Positions 11,059 to 23,505 of a stretch of DNA of 64,000 bases are shown here, piece by piece (positions within the stretch are counted from its first letter, which is position 1; every line of letters begins with the position of its first letter). Location of the stretch: contig NW_006763148.1 in NCBI RefSeq assembly GCF_000264905.1, positions 651,575 through 715,574 of the forward strand. Reading direction: 5' to 3'. The notes below the pieces were generated by a model. That model was given only the letters and a program-made list of their open reading frames with translations. It was not told where the DNA came from and ran no database searches. Source of the DNA: Stereum hirsutum FP-91666 SS1. Taxonomy: Eukaryota > Basidiomycota > Agaricomycetes > Russulales > Stereaceae. Made by a program: the position numbers and the translations under genes.

Positions 11059-13280
11059 ACGTCTCTTCGGGCTTGGCTCTAGCGTTCGAGCTTTGTCTTA
11101 TGACTGCCTGTCTACTGCTTCTCGGGACTGAGGCCTGAGGACTCCAGAGCTACCTGGACGGAATCTAGTGCAATGTCTCTGCTTCCGCATTGTCTTCGTC
11201 GACTGTTCCCTGACTGTGGACTGCAGATTTATTCCCTTTTATCTTTTCCTCCCATTTCTATCTCCGATCTTCGTCACTGTTCGTCCCGAATCATCTCGAT
11301 ATGTGCATCACCATAGGTTTCTATGCGTGCTGGACGTATCAATTATGGCCATCCCCCGTCTCTCTTCGTTCCTCTCACTCTGACATCTCTGGATGCACGT
11401 ATCTCGCTGTGCCCTAGTAGTTTTTTCCACGCACACCATCGTCGTCGTCGCTATCAATATCCGCGTTCGCCTCTTTCTTCTTCCTTGTTGCTTTATTTTT
11501 CTTTTATATCGTTGTGTTACCTCATTCCCATTTTCATCCTTCCACTTCCCTCCACGAGGCGGGGCTCCGGCCTCCCGAATACCTCTTCACCTCCTTCCAT
11601 ACTTCGCGTCCTCCGTCCTGCTACCTTCACCCTCCCTCTTTGTTCTTCATCATTCCTGTTCATACGTTGTTTTCCCGAAAGGTCTCTTCGTCTGAGTTCG
11701 TAGTCGTTCGTCGTTCAGAAGTTCACGTCGTCACAGTTGTCGTTGTCGTTGTCCCTTGTACAATTGCAGAGTGGCTCGCCACACTAACACTCCATAGTTT
11801 CTGATAACTTTGGTGATACAGTGGTCGAGTTCTCATTTCTGCTCAGGATCTGGTCTGATCAATGTAAACAAACTATCTTCGGTTCGTCTGCGTGTGTTGA
11901 TGGTCGATTCTCTACGAGTTTACTCTGCACGTTGTGAGCGGGAGGTCTACAGCTGTCTACAGGGAACAAATCTTGATAAGAGCTCTGCTCAGTGCTGTGG
12001 CACAAACATTGTGGCTCTCGACGTTCTCACCCGGTACGTTCCGTTTTGAACTCCGATTCGGACCTCTTCGAACTTACTCCCGACACGATTGTCTTCCTCG
12101 ATAGGCTTTGAGTCTGGAATTCGAGACTAGCTCCCGACATGACTACGTCTTCCCATGTCGCCAACCTTAGAGTCAAAGCACAAGGTTTTCCGGCTTGCAG
12201 GACATCGTAGGACGGTGCCCTGTTGATCGTCAATATTGGTCATAGTAGACATTCCGATAATTTCTTGAACTGTGGCTCTTGAACCTAAAGGTGGTATCGT
12301 ATTCAATATGGATTGGACTTGCTTCGACCGTCGTATTCCGTCCCTTGTCATTGACTCGATCCATCATACAGACTATCGACTAGTCTGGTGTCAGTCCTCA
12401 CTTTAGTCCCTTTCAAGGTCGGACTTCGGTGTTTCTTGCAGGTTCGCTATGAATGGTCCATTAAAGACTTGGTTCTGTGCCTGTCGTCGAATGGTAGCAG
12501 ACATTATGAGTTCTGTCATATCCTTTGGACATGCTTGGGAGAGGTATACACTCTTGCCATTTATGCACTTCCTGAGTGATTCTACACTGATAACACCCAA
12601 ATTGTTGCGGAGCTGCGGCGAATCTTCCTAACCCTGGTCCGTGCTTGAATGCTGTTTCTGCTTCGGTCGCCGATGTGTCCAATTTCATTGGCAATATCAT
12701 CAATTCCAGTTGGACAATCGTGTTTCATGCCTTGCCGACGGACATTCGCTTTAGTTTGTGCTACATCGCCACTGCATGTTGCTGCCGTACGCATGCTCTT
12801 CAGTGCCGCCAGTAGCTACTCACTGCCCATGCGCTATGGTCTTCCGTCCTTCCGTATAAGGGTTCGTCTTCGTAAAATGTGCCGTTTATTATCTTTGACT
12901 TCGATCACAAGAATGCCAGACCTTACCGCGCTGGCCATAAAGGCTGGGGCGACTCAGATCTATGTTTGGTGCCCCACAGTGCGTCAGGAGGAAAGAACCG
13001 GGATCCGCTTGTGACACCCGGGATCAACATCGCCCTTTGTTGTAGTACATAGATCGGATCAGGTGCCCTGGTCCCCTTTGTTCTCGTTCGTTACTAGGAG
13101 AACCTGGCACTAGACACTCTTGGTCCGAATCTCGTTATGTCATGGCCGTCGGACTATATAACGCGCCCTCTACCAGCGGGCCTTCATCTCTCCACAGCAC
13201 TACACCTCCCCCCTCAACAGCACCGACAGGCTCCACAAAGAGTATACCTCAATAACAACAGCGGCTCTACTCTCACCATC
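11059..13280. other. Long spacer (2.2 kb), no supported gene
   Basis: The first 700 bases after CDC6 are pyrimidine-rich on the plus strand, with several short open frames made of Ser/Leu/Phe/Arg runs, typical of noncoding CT-rich DNA. From about 11.8 to 13.1 kb the composition is mixed and the open frames (the longest about 120 codons) show no domain, signal peptide or plausible splice chain. It may hold UTRs, a noncoding transcript or a decayed element. Confidence 0.4.
13155..13161 (+). promoter_or_regulatory. TATA box of the 13.3-kb gene
   Basis: TATATAA lies about 120 bases before the Met at 13281. The position argues for that Met rather than the upstream in-frame Met at 13137, which would precede the TATA box. 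Confidence 0.45.
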
Positions 13281-14081
13281 ATGGCCAACGCTACTCAGAG
13301 CGTGGCACCCTTCCGCATCGAGCCTTGGACCGACAGTCTATTCGTACCCCTTCCGACTTTCATCCACAGGACACTGCGCTCGATCTCCCAGGCGACAATG
13401 CCAGACCGCAAGTGCTTTAACGAGGAGCTTATTAATACCCTCGTTTCTCTCCCTTTTGAGTTGGCCGCTATCTCGGCGTTCGGTCCCCAGTGGTACGTAG
13501 ACATGGTTGAACACGCGAGGTCTCCCGAGGACAACGTACCGGGGGTCTTGCCCGACGTGGTGAAACGGTGGGCAGATATTCAACAAGTCATCTCCGGGTC
13601 GGATTCCCGCTATTTAGCTGTGGTACCCCGAGGGTGGGCCTCCAGTATGGAGGCGAGCTATCTGCAAAAGCTTCGACTACGACTTATTCAAGAGGTCGAT
13701 AGCGAAACCAACAAGAGACCGTCTATTGACCAAGGCAGCGGCTTCGATCCATTCTTCAGGATCCCGGTTTTCTATCAAATCTTTGACATACTAGCGTATA
13801 CACACCGCAACCACGAGACATCCTTCGAGATGCTTCGGGCTGCGGCTGAGGCAGGTTTTGTGCGTTTTTCTGTTTCTTTGGCGTGGTCAGGGTCATTGAA
13901 ATGCTTACCAGGTGGACCTTTCGTACAGGCCAATATAGCATGGATGATGACCGAAATTTTCGTCGACCTTTGTCCGACGTGTCAACGAACTGCTGCGAAC
14001 AACGGGGACCTAGTGACCGACCATCCTTCGTACTTCGTCCTGCACGGTGGCCATAATCTGAACGCAGACTCCGGGTCGTAA
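13281..14081 (+). CDS. Hypothetical protein, family not recognised
   Basis: Open frame starting MANATQSVAPFRIEPWTD and ending NLNADSGS. The composition looks like a real soluble, mostly helical protein (for example RRSISQ-like basic helix, LPFELAAISAFGPQWYVDMVEHA, FFRIPVFYQIFDILAYTHRN). A 57-base GT..AG segment near 13857-13914 could be an in-frame intron; removing it joins RAAAEAG to GPFVQANIAWMMTEIFVDLCPTCQ, which reads more naturally than the intervening FVRFSVSLAWSGSL. A CPTC pair near the end could bind metal but has no visible partner. An upstream in-frame Met at 13137 is less likely because of the TATA box at 13155. No function is proposed. Confidence 0.55.
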   Translation: MANATQSVAPFRIEPWTDSLFVPLPTFIHRTLRSISQATMPDRKCFNEELINTLVSLPFELAAISAFGPQWYVDMVEHARSPEDNVPGVLPDVVKRWADIQQVISGSDSRYLAVVPRGWASSMEASYLQKLRLRLIQEVDSETNKRPSIDQGSGFDPFFRIPVFYQIFDILAYTHRNHETSFEMLRAAAEAGFVRFSVSLAWSGSLKCLPGGPFVQANIAWMMTEIFVDLCPTCQRTAANNGDLVTDHPSYFVLHGGHNLNADSGS

Positions 14082-14313
14082 ACCCCGGGCTATCGTAGAC
14101 GAACAATGCACCACGAATGAGAATCCGTGCCCCAAAATTCGTGTATTTGCTCGGTCCGGCCAGACGATTCTAGATTCGTTGCTCTCTTTCCGTTTCTCCA
14201 TTGTTGACGACGCTATGGGTATATAATGATAATTGCAATTGTATATGATCATGATGTATGCAAGCATTCACTCGCCAGAGTACGATGGTGTCTACCCTCA
14301 GATGCTATAGTAG

Positions 14314-17300
14314 TCAATCGCGACCCTCAGCAGCCTTTCTCCACCATCCTGTAGCATCTAACTTGACGAGAAGATGGTACAGACTCGCTGTCGTGTCCAG
14401 TGCCAAATGTGGAGTACCGCTCCCAGACGCCGATGTCGAAGAAGCCTTCATCTGCTGTTGTTGCTGGAGATGTAGGAACTCGAGAGGAATGTTCGACTTC
14501 GAAGTGCCTTTGTCGACGAGCGTTTTGAGCACCATAACCTATTTGATACCAACTTGGTTCGATTAATTTGTACCGAGAGGAGTTGCAAGATGCCGGGACT
14601 TACAAAAGTCCTAATCCTCTCTCTGAGAACCTTTCCGAGTTCCTCGAGCTCTATGCTTGCATTATACTCCTTGATTCTGCGCCTCTTGATCTCGCCCGCC
14701 AAGATGCACAGCTCAAGGATGCTCTCGAGGCATGTGCGCAAGAGATCTCCGGCAGCACGCTGGGACGTACGAAGGAGACATGCTGATAGTATGGAATCGA
14801 GTGTCGTGGAGTGCATATCGCTGAGTGCGAAGATATCCGTGAATTCCTTTGCATGACTACGTCCAGACGAGTCAGGGCTTGCAGCTCGAAGTCGAGCAAG
14901 GAAAGAGTCGAAGCTAGAGCGAATGGCAGTGTCAAAAACATAGGTGCTGAGAGCGTCGACGAAGGAATGAGATATGAAGCGAAGGTTGAGCAGGAGTTGC
15001 GTTGACCCGGAGAGCGTTGGAAAGAGAGGATCGGCGGTGTCTCGAACCAAGCGGAACAACGCATTCAGAGCACTTTGAACTGTAGGATGGGATTGGAATC
15101 GAGAAACCATGAGACAAAAGTTGCCAGGAGATTGAGCTTTAATGTTGGAAGAGCGTACCTCTGAGTAATCGAAGGATGAAAGAAAACATGCGTTGGTACT
15201 TCGAGAGTGCGTCTCCCGTAATGATAACATCTAGTGGATGGGGCGGTTTGTAATCGACATATAGGAAATCCAAAGACCTATATGATGCAGAAAAGAGCAG
15301 TCAGAGACAGAGTCGACCGTTATGAGGTCACGAAAGAAAGGCGTACTCAATAGCTACAGGGAAAGCACACGTTAGAGACGGAATCGGAATCGTTTAATGG
15401 AGTTTGCACTTACAACACGGATTCAACCATCTCTCCCTACCAGTTCCGGCTGGTAAGTCTCTGATCGCAAATCCCAGCGTCGTTTCCGCCTCAGCCCATA
15501 TCCCAGCCTCAGCCTCGGCCGCTGGCGCCACATTCCGTCCTTCCTCCAAATCAAGATCGAGCCGATGTGGCGCGTGAGACTCCAGTGAGTCTACAATAAC
15601 TGTCCGAAGGTAGAAACTCAAGTCCGAGCCACCGGGAGGCCAAGAATTCCGCTCCCTCAGGCCAAGGCCCAATCCGACAGCCCATACTGATTCTCCAGGC
15701 CCTTCGCTCGTTTCTCCATCCGCTGGTTCGGAATGAACGGAAGATGCACGACTTGTAGCACCACTCTGCGTACGTTTTCTTGACCGCTTGCGTTCTCGCT
15801 TCTTTGCGACTGCATCCTTCGCAATAGCTCGAGCCTCGCTGCCTTCGAATTTCCAGTCGTCAGAGTCGGAGAATAGTGCCGCTTTGAGTCGATTCTTGAA
15901 TGCGGTGGATGTGAGGAGAATAAATGATCGAAGAAGGGTAAGATGAGAATGGAGGTTGAGATGTGAGGAAGGGTCGAGAAACAGTGAGAGGAGGGAACGT
16001 GAAAGCGCAGTGCAATGCTGCAGGAGGGGAGATAAGACCAAGGATGTTAGGTGTGGTAGTGTCGGGGTGAGAGAAGGTAGATGAGGTGGAGAGGGGAAAG
16101 ACTGGAGAAAGCTTTGAAGAGAGGCGGGCTGTGATGTCTTGTCGGCATCCTTTCCCTCTGATGGGACAGGCAAGTGGGCTCCAGGTTCGAAGGAGAACAC
16201 CGCGAATTGTGACATGAGATCGAGCGGCGCATTTAGTGGTTCAAGGGTCTCCGCCTCGGAATGTATTGAGGGCTCCTCTGAGTCCACGTGCACTTGAGGG
16301 CCAACCGAAGACCGAGGAACACCTGTCCATGCTGCCTCCACCTCATCTGCAGTCCAGAACCACCTGACTGCCTCCACCTCCAAGATATCGCGCTTCAGCA
16401 GCGGATGATCAGGTTGTGCTGCTTTCAGCAACGCCAAGCTTTTCTTCGCCAGGACCAAGGTGCTCTCTACCTCCTTAGTGATGAAGGTTGGGAATAAGGT
16501 TGGGAATGAAGTTTCCTTGTCCACGTCATTTGGTTGAGCTACATCGTTGTCTTCCTCATTAAAGGCATCGAGTCCTCCAGTCAATCGAGTGTGGCGTATC
16601 TTGGGAGATGAAGAGATCTTGCGGGTGTAGCCTACGGATTCCCCGAGTGAGAGAAGGTAGTGATCCGACGTTGTGGTGAGAATATATGCCAGCATGGCTA
16701 TCAGAGTGCGGGGTGAGTCTCGCTCTATGTGCGACATGAGGTGGTTATATACGTCGGAAAGGACCTCATCGGAGGATTGCGACGACGAAGGATACATGTC
16801 CGGTGCGAGGGATATGTCCTGGAAAAGATAAGCTCGAAATGAGGCCCTGTGGAACGAGAAGACGGCAACGTACACGATGGCAGAGCGATGCCATCCCGGA
16901 AAGAATGATTTCGACTTCTGCGTGGTGCATCCAAGTCGCCGACGGTCTGTGCATGAACTCGACGACCGTTATTTCACCTTTTGTAGAGAACTCAGCCAGA
17001 GATTTTCGGAGATAATCCACACAGGATGACAATGAATGTGTATAAGCGTTTATGGTCGGCCCTGCGCGGGAACAACTGCGCAAACAGAATTGAGCAAGTG
17101 ATTCCTCAGTGACGCTGGTTTAACGTACCCCTCACGAAGATTTTCGCAGAATATCTCAAGTCTGCGCAGGTGGGTTCCGATGTTGATGAACCGCTGTATG
17201 AAACTAATAGAAATGTAGATTGAGCATGTTATGATTCTCATAGCACGGACTGGAGTTACCTTTGCGTGATTACTTCATCCCGTCCATCTAGAACCAGTCT

Positions 17301-18017
17301 CCCAGTCTTGCCTGTGTCGGTATGCGAAAGGTCAAAGGTTTCAGAGACAGGGTTCCACGTGTATAACAACGATGAATTCCCAAGAAGTAAAATCTTGATA
17401 GTTTCGAGAACGTCACTCGTGCTTGCGTGAACAGTCTCAACGTTCGGATCATGAAGGCGAGGATCTACACTGTCAACATATAAAAAATTGTGAGGGAATA
17501 ACTTCTAAACAAACTGTAATTACTTACTGGTATCTGGCGCTCGAAAACAGATGATTACTCTGTTCGGAGAGGAAGGGTCCAGGGGAAGACCGATGGTCAA
17601 AAGTCGAGCGAAGCGCATCCCAGGATTTGATTTTGCTCTAGAAACAGTCGTGTCTTTGCCTCAGCTCAGAAGAACATATCTAAGAGTGTACCGTAGGAGG
17701 TTTACCGTCAGCTCTCGGTCAGAGAACATAGCACTGGTCCAAAGAACCTCAGAGGGGCGATCCTTCTCGTCGATCCACGATTCAGCAAGCGCGACGAGCT
17801 CCGGAGGTAGGACGGGTTGGACATCAGAGTAAATTGAAGGCCTAAGAGCGCTTTCATGCTTTGATTTCAGCGTGTTGAGAATTGGGTCCTGCGGTTGTTC
17901 GCGGAGTCGTGGAACGAAGAAACGAGGCTGTACTGGGAGAAGTACATCTGCGTCGGTATCGTCTGGGTCGGAGTCTGGGAGGATCAACGGCTCCAACGGT
18001 GCGAGTGGTTCAAACAT
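14314..18017 (-). CDS. Gamma-tubulin complex component (Spc97/Spc98/GCP family)
   Basis: Large multi-exon gene, starting MFEPLAPLEPLIL at 18017 and ending AAEGRD at 14314. Part of the gamma-tubulin complex that nucleates microtubules at spindle pole bodies. The C-terminal (GRIP2-like) signature is clear across 15210-15290: YVDYKPPHPLDVIITGDAL followed by SKYQRMFSFILRLLR. It is followed by helices typical of the family (ALNALFRLVRD; LRFISHSFVDALSTYVFD). The N-terminal half carries GRIP1-like helices near 16.7-17.1 kb (SSCVDYLRKSLAEF; LIAMLAYILTTTSDHYLLSLGESVGY). A long low-complexity middle with a Lys/Arg-rich patch (KKRERKRSRKR, near 15780-15810) resembles the inserts of GCP5/GCP6/Alp16 types rather than compact GCP2/3/4. 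The exact paralogue is not resolved. Exon borders at 15.2-15.4 and 17.1-17.6 kb are approximate. Confidence 0.8.
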
Positions 18018-18716
18018 GAAATTAAGAATATGAGGAAGTTTGTTTGTACTGTCAGATATTGACAGGGGTAGAGGTCACTGTGTGCGATGGATTGTAATTG
18101 TTTGCCAACACTGGCGCCACAACAACGGATTCCCGGAACCGTGACCGTGACAATGGGACTGACACGAGCGAGTGTGTCGTCTCTACTCCTGAATTTCCAG
18201 TATTAAAGACTGTTAAAGCATTCAATATTTAATGCAGAACCTACCTTTCGGATTTAGTAGCGAGGATGCGACGGCGTTGACCAAGCCGGAGTGCGGAAGA
18301 AGCGAGTCGCTGCGAGTCGTTGATCTTGTAGCACCGTGATGGTGCGTGACTATCGCCACTGTCACATAGGGGTCACACCGCATCCACGGCGCCACACAGA
18401 TATGCGGGCGGTGGCACTGGCACGAACCAACCACAAATCTCCACAGATTGAGCGACAGGCCTGAATTCTTAAAGGTTGGCTTGGTGTATAACCATAATTA
18501 TGTAGTTTGCTATCTAAGAGGCCTAATTATACTGCTGAGATCGGTTGTAATGTGTATACGACAGCGAGAGAGGTTTAGATCACTACTCCAAAAAAGAGGT
18601 GTGTGTGTGTATAATAGATAGCCGAGTCAAATATGTACGCGAGATGCACACCGTTGACCACGGAATGGACCGAATACTTCGGGGAGAAAAAAGCCATAAA
18701 GATAGATGGAAGCCAG
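18018..18716. other. Spacer with a short GT microsatellite
   Basis: About 700 bases upstream of the gamma-tubulin-complex gene and downstream of the second BTB gene. It contains a short GT run (about 18600-18611). Short open frames here show no domain. Confidence 0.4.
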
Positions 18717-20002
18717 TCATCTCCAGTTCGGCACCTCCAATGCAAACCAATGAGGCAAACTCCTCCAAAACACCGTCCTCGCCAACCGCACAACCCTCGC
18801 CAGCTCATTCGTGCAAGCCTGACACGCATGCATCCTCGAGTCCGGCCTCTTGATCAACTCCAACACCTCCGCCATTGCCGCCAACGGATCCGTCGTCAAT
18901 CCCTTGACCACCCCATTACAATCCTTCAACAACTCCACCATCGCCAGCTCCACCGCGAACTGACAAGCCTTCTTCTTTGCATTGTGTAGAGTAGTCTCGG
19001 CGTTGTCTTCCGCGGAAAGGGACGCGAGATCGTCTGCGACGAGGTTGTGGCAGTTTTGGGAGGCCGCCCGGCCTTGGAGTTCATTGACGATGAAGGTGGA
19101 GAAGAAACGAGAACAGTGTTCGCGACCACCGAGGAGTGCGATGAGGTCTTCCTGTGAGAGGCGATGCCGAACGCCGTCATATAGATATGTAAGGCCTGCT
19201 GCGACAACGCTTGGGGACTGTGTTGACAGATCGTAGAATGCGGCGGGCAAGAGACTCAATGCGACAGGATGCGTCTGCCGAGCCAAATTAATGAGCATAC
19301 TGAAGAAAAGAGTTGAGTGGTTTGATGAGTGACGATTAAATCGGAAACCATACATGGAGTTTAAAGGGCCGAGAATAGGATCGAACGCTGAGCTATTTCT
19401 AGAATCCCAGGCGACCATATCACTGGGCCATCGCTTCGACAAGAGCTCCAGAAGTTCTTTTGTCAAGCACTCGACCTCATACTTTGAGGATAGCCTCAGC
19501 AAAGTAGAAATCCGTTCGAAGTTATCGAGGCCGGTCAAAAGAGACGGGCTGTGAGATGCAACCGTTGATGGTCAGCGCACAGGCACCGCTGTCACATCCG
19601 GCAGTTAAGTGCCACTCACAGTCCATCGTAGAAAGCCCTCAATAAAAGCACCACATCTCCCTCAACATCCTCCAGCCTCAGGACCGGCCTCCCCTCGATA
19701 GTCTCACTGCACGAGTTTCCCGAAGCCAACGGCACAGAAAGCGAAGCTTGGGTCAGTTTCTCCAGGGACGGCGACCGACGAGCGATCAGGGCTCTGTGAA
19801 CGAGGAAGTAAGACTCCCCAGCGACAACAGCGAGATTTCCGTCTTCGAAGCACAAGCCAAGATATCGTGTGGGACCGGCGGGAATGCAACTGTCCTGCAG
19901 AAGCTTCACAGGATCGTCGAGAGAGAAGGTTTCGGAGGCATGGTGACTGTTGGAGCTGAGTGCATTCATTGGGCGAATAAGTAGCGAGACCGTCCTAGAC
20001 AC
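18717..20002 (-). CDS. BTB/POZ domain protein (second)
   Basis: Exon 1 (19616-20002) contains the BTB front half: GNLAVVAGESYFLVHRALIARRSPSLEKL, then the acidic strand VLRLEDVEGDVVLLLRAFYDGL. An intron of about 80 bases separates it from the back half (LDNFERISTLLRLSSKYEVECLTKELLELL), the expected BTB helical continuation. A 54-base GT..AG segment near 19310-19364 is probably an in-frame intron, joining GPLNS to MLINLARQTHPVALSLLPAAFYDLS. The C-terminal part has a Cys/His pattern (CSRFF, CHNLV, MHACQACTNELARVVRLARTVFW) that could bind zinc, not proven. It ends ALEVPNWR. Role unknown; BTB proteins of this type are numerous in mushroom genomes. Confidence 0.75.
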
Positions 20003-20794
20003 CTGTTACCAAGGTTTAATAGGGAAGACGATAGCGAGAATGATTTCGAGAATTGTGGACGCAGAAGAGTCGATTCGAGGTGTGCCGCCAGCCCGCCACA
20101 CCGAGATTGAACTGCGCCACCCTGCCGTTGAGTTGAACCAGGACGATCCTGGACGATCGCGATCGCGACGCGCTGGTCACATCCGCGTGCGTTGTGACTA
20201 GCGCGTTTGATAGCCAAGAGGCACCATCACAACATGTGTGACCACAAAAGAAAGGAGGTCCATGTCGGAAGGCGAAGGGACCATAGAACTTGAAGGAGAG
20301 CCTGTCGAAAGACAAGAACGAGAGGACAAGAAAAACAAGTATGAATAAACGATAGTCAGCGACGAGCGTGCAGTCTCGTCTTCAAAGAGCCACTGACAGC
20401 CCACTTATGTACAGCTCCTGACAACAGCAACCACCTCGGCGTTTGTATACATACAACTACAGCATTCCACAAAGATGGACGGTCACATGTCGACGCTCAA
20501 GTGAGAATGGAGCGCAGAGCAAATGCAAGAAGAAGCGGTATGAGAATAAAAAGAGATAAAAGCCAGATATCGAGGGAATGGACGAGAAGCAGATTTCGCA
20601 AGTATTAAGATCCGCGTTCCAAGAAGGGAGAGACGAGAAATTCGTGGCAGAATGCCTTTTTTGACACTTGGGGGCAGCATATCCACAAAATGGATCATGC
20701 TGTTGTAGCGGCAGGGGCCGCGCCCCTGTGTTCTGAGAAACCACCTGTGAGATACGAGCTATAAATGAGTGCTACCCGAAAAGATACTAAAAAT
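20003..20794. other. Spacer between the BTB gene and the RGG-box gene
   Basis: About 790 bases holding the BTB promoter and the 3' UTR of the RGG-box gene. Open frames at 20198-20404 and 20457-20744 on the minus strand have hydrophobic runs but no start context, splice partners or family features. Confidence 0.4.
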
Positions 20795-22829
20795 TCATGA
20801 CGCACCGCGGGGTCCTCCACGCCCCCTTCCACGACCACGACCACGGTGTTCGCCATCAGGACCACCTCCGCCACGCCAATCTCCGTTAGAGCCCGCGCCA
20901 CCCCGACCACCTCTGAAGCCACCTGCGGAGAATTTGGGTTATCGACCGAGTCTGCATGATAAATGAAAAACAACGTACCTCGGTCTCCACCACGGAATCC
21001 ACGACCACCTCTCTCGCCACCCCTCTGGAACTCAGCACCGCGGAAACCAGACCCTCGCTGTCCCCTGAACCCTCCACGGAAGCTACGGCCACGGCCTCCC
21101 TTGAACTGCGTGAAACCATCGTCATCTTGCCCGGTCGTGGGTGTCTGAGGAAGTCTCTCTTGTGAAGGAGGGAGAGGGACATGAGTGGATGGCTCGTGCT
21201 CGTGTTCAGGGACGCCAGAAGGAGGTTGTGTTGTGTCTGGGGTCGCACCACCAGACGATGTTCCGAACTTGGCATGGAGGTGAGCGATTGAAGGAAGGCC
21301 ACCTTCGTCCTCGTCAGCCCAGTCAATAGCTCCAGAGGCCTATTGGGCGAGCCAGAACGGTTAGTGAAGGTAGTAAACAGCTCAGATGAACATAATTTTT
21401 AACGTACATCGGCCTGCTCAGGGGCGCCGTTCTGTTCGACGGGAACATAAACTTCGCTCTCGATGACCACTACCTTCTCGACCACGGTCTCCTCATCCTC
21501 AGCCACAGGCGCAGGTGGTGCCTCTGGCTGGCCGTTAGGAACGTTGACCCACTCGGGGTTTTCCTCTGCTGGCTGCTCGAGTTCGCTCTCCTGCATGAAG
21601 TGGAATCCACCGGAGGTAGCGGGAAGCACACCAGCGACAGATGCATCAGGTTGCCCAGACACTGACTCAGAAGGCAGAGTCTGTTGCTCGATTTCAACAA
21701 CGGTTTCTGGAATTTCTTCCGACACATTGAGGAGCGTGTCGGACAGCTCGATAATACGGGCATCTGTTAGATGACGGTGAGTCCGTCAGCGGAGTTAACG
21801 AGTGTTTGAGTGTAAAACCTACATGGTAGACCACGGAATTCGCCATTGCCGCTCAATAGGCCAGATATAATCTCCGCCTTCGCCTCGCTGTCCTCACCCT
21901 TCAAGTGTTCGCCCACGGAGAAGACGATTGGAGCTTCGGAAGCTTCAAGGGAAATGGCAGAGGTTGCAGGATGGCCAGCACTAAGCATGGTGTGAAGACG
22001 GAGGAAACTAAGAATAGAGGATGCGCGCAAGAGGTTCGCTTTCTAAGCCACCCAGTCAGCGCAGGACAACACACAGAGGTGAGTTGAACAAACGTACCTG
22101 AGCTTCCGCAATAGCCTCTGTGACACGATAGGCGTCTGCCTTCTCAGCCTCCAAAGCTTTCAGGGCCTGTTCGCTGGCTAGTTCAGCTTCGTGAAGCTAC
22201 AGGAATATGACAGGCGCTTAGTTTGGGCACGGCAAAAAGTTGTTGTGGCGACGCACCTCAACAGCCTTCTTGAGTTCCGTAAGCTCTTTAACCACAGCCT
22301 CAAGACCGGGAAGAGTCTTCAAAGTTCTTCGCTGGTCATCGTTCAGTTTCGAGGGATCTGTTGATGCGTAACTTTGCATACGCGTCTGGGGAGCAATACG
22401 CACGCGTCAGCGGCTACATTGACATAGCAGGAGCAGAAGCTCACGCACAATCTTCTTGGTCGCAGCCTTCAGCCTCTTGCTGATGATCTCCACCACTGGG
22501 CTACCCAAGGCTGCAGAGCCAGCAGCAGGGGCGTCTCCAGTACTCTCGGGAGCAGGTACGACAGAGCCGTTCGAACTATGAGCGACCAATTCGTCCGCGA
22601 CCGCTCCCTCCTTGACATCCTCTTCAGCAGGTGCTTTCTCGACAAGAGCAGCGGAGGTAGAGTCCGGGATAGAAACAGTTGCGACAGCGGGAGATTGTGT
22701 CTGGGAGACATTGGCCTCGGAGCCCCCCTTTGCTTTCGCGGATTTACGCTTTTTCTTGATCTGGTTTTTCGAAGGGGGTGCTGGTGGTGGCGCACCGGGG
22801 ACTATACGCTGAGAAATTGGTTCGGCCAT
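20795..22829 (-). CDS. Caprin-like RNA-binding protein with coiled coil and RGG box
   Basis: Starts MAEPISQRIVPGAPPPAP at 22829 with a basic KKKRKSAKAK patch and an acidic/Ala linker. A helical, coiled-coil segment over several short exons reads LNDDQRRTLKTLPGLEAVVKEL, then LTELKKAVEV and LHEAELASEQALKALEAE. An exon near 21.4-21.73 kb contains GGFHFMQESELE, close in shape to the G3BP-binding region of animal Caprin-1. The last exons encode an RGG domain (GGRGRSFRGGFRGQRGSGFRG, then GGRGRGRGRGGPRGAS), stop at 20795. The order coiled coil, F-x-F-M motif, RGG box matches the Caprin family of stress-granule mRNA-binding proteins. Homology is inferred from architecture, not sequence search. Exon borders between 20.9 and 22.4 kb are approximate. 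Confidence 0.6.
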
Positions 22830-23505
22830 TGTTTTTAGGGAAGAATGAGATTGGGTGAAGCTTTTTCGCTGTGAAGCCGGGGGAAGTTGGTCGACTTTGA
22901 CTTTGGGGATGAGGGCAAGACGCGCGAGACCAGAGTTCGCGAATGCGAAGGAATGTTCACGTGAGCTTACGTAGTTGCAGGCGTCTGTATTATTTCTGAA
23001 TTGACGGTGGTTGGGAAGACTCGATCAATCAAACAGTGGGCAGTAGTTGTATGGCATGGATATTTTCTATGGATGCAACCTGGGCTTCACCGATTCCTAC
23101 AACGTGATGGAAACTGTCACTAATGCAGTCGATGATAACTTTACACCGCGATCCTTTCCTCATCCGTGTTCAGATGCCTCGGCAGGAAGCAAAACTTACA
23201 AGCCTCCCCAATGTCATCATATCACAGCAAACACTTCAAGTTATAACGTTCACAGAGAAGTGCCTACCGATGGACTACCAGGATATCGTTTTGACTACTT
23301 ACTCGCCAAGATTCATCTACAAAGTCTGTGCCGGCAATTCCCAGGTCCGGAAGTTACCGGGAAGAACCTCGGCCCCTATAAAACGTCTCAGGCTCCAGTC
23401 TTCCACCTGCCGCCACCGAAACCCCCCAACAGCTACTCGTAAGTAACTGATTAGACCACAGGCGTATGCTCAAATGGACACTGACAAGGTGTCAGCAGCT
23501 GAACA
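22830..23505. promoter_or_regulatory. Divergent spacer between caprin-like and F-box genes
   Basis: About 675 bases between divergent starts. Overlapping plus-strand open frames at 23047-23446 look like noncoding translation with no domain and sit just upstream of the F-box start. No TATA box or repeat recognised. Confidence 0.35.

Noticed and set aside
11323..11804. Overlapping plus-strand open frames after CDC6
   Set aside because: Three overlapping frames of Ser/Phe/Leu/Arg runs come from a pyrimidine-rich tract; no protein features.
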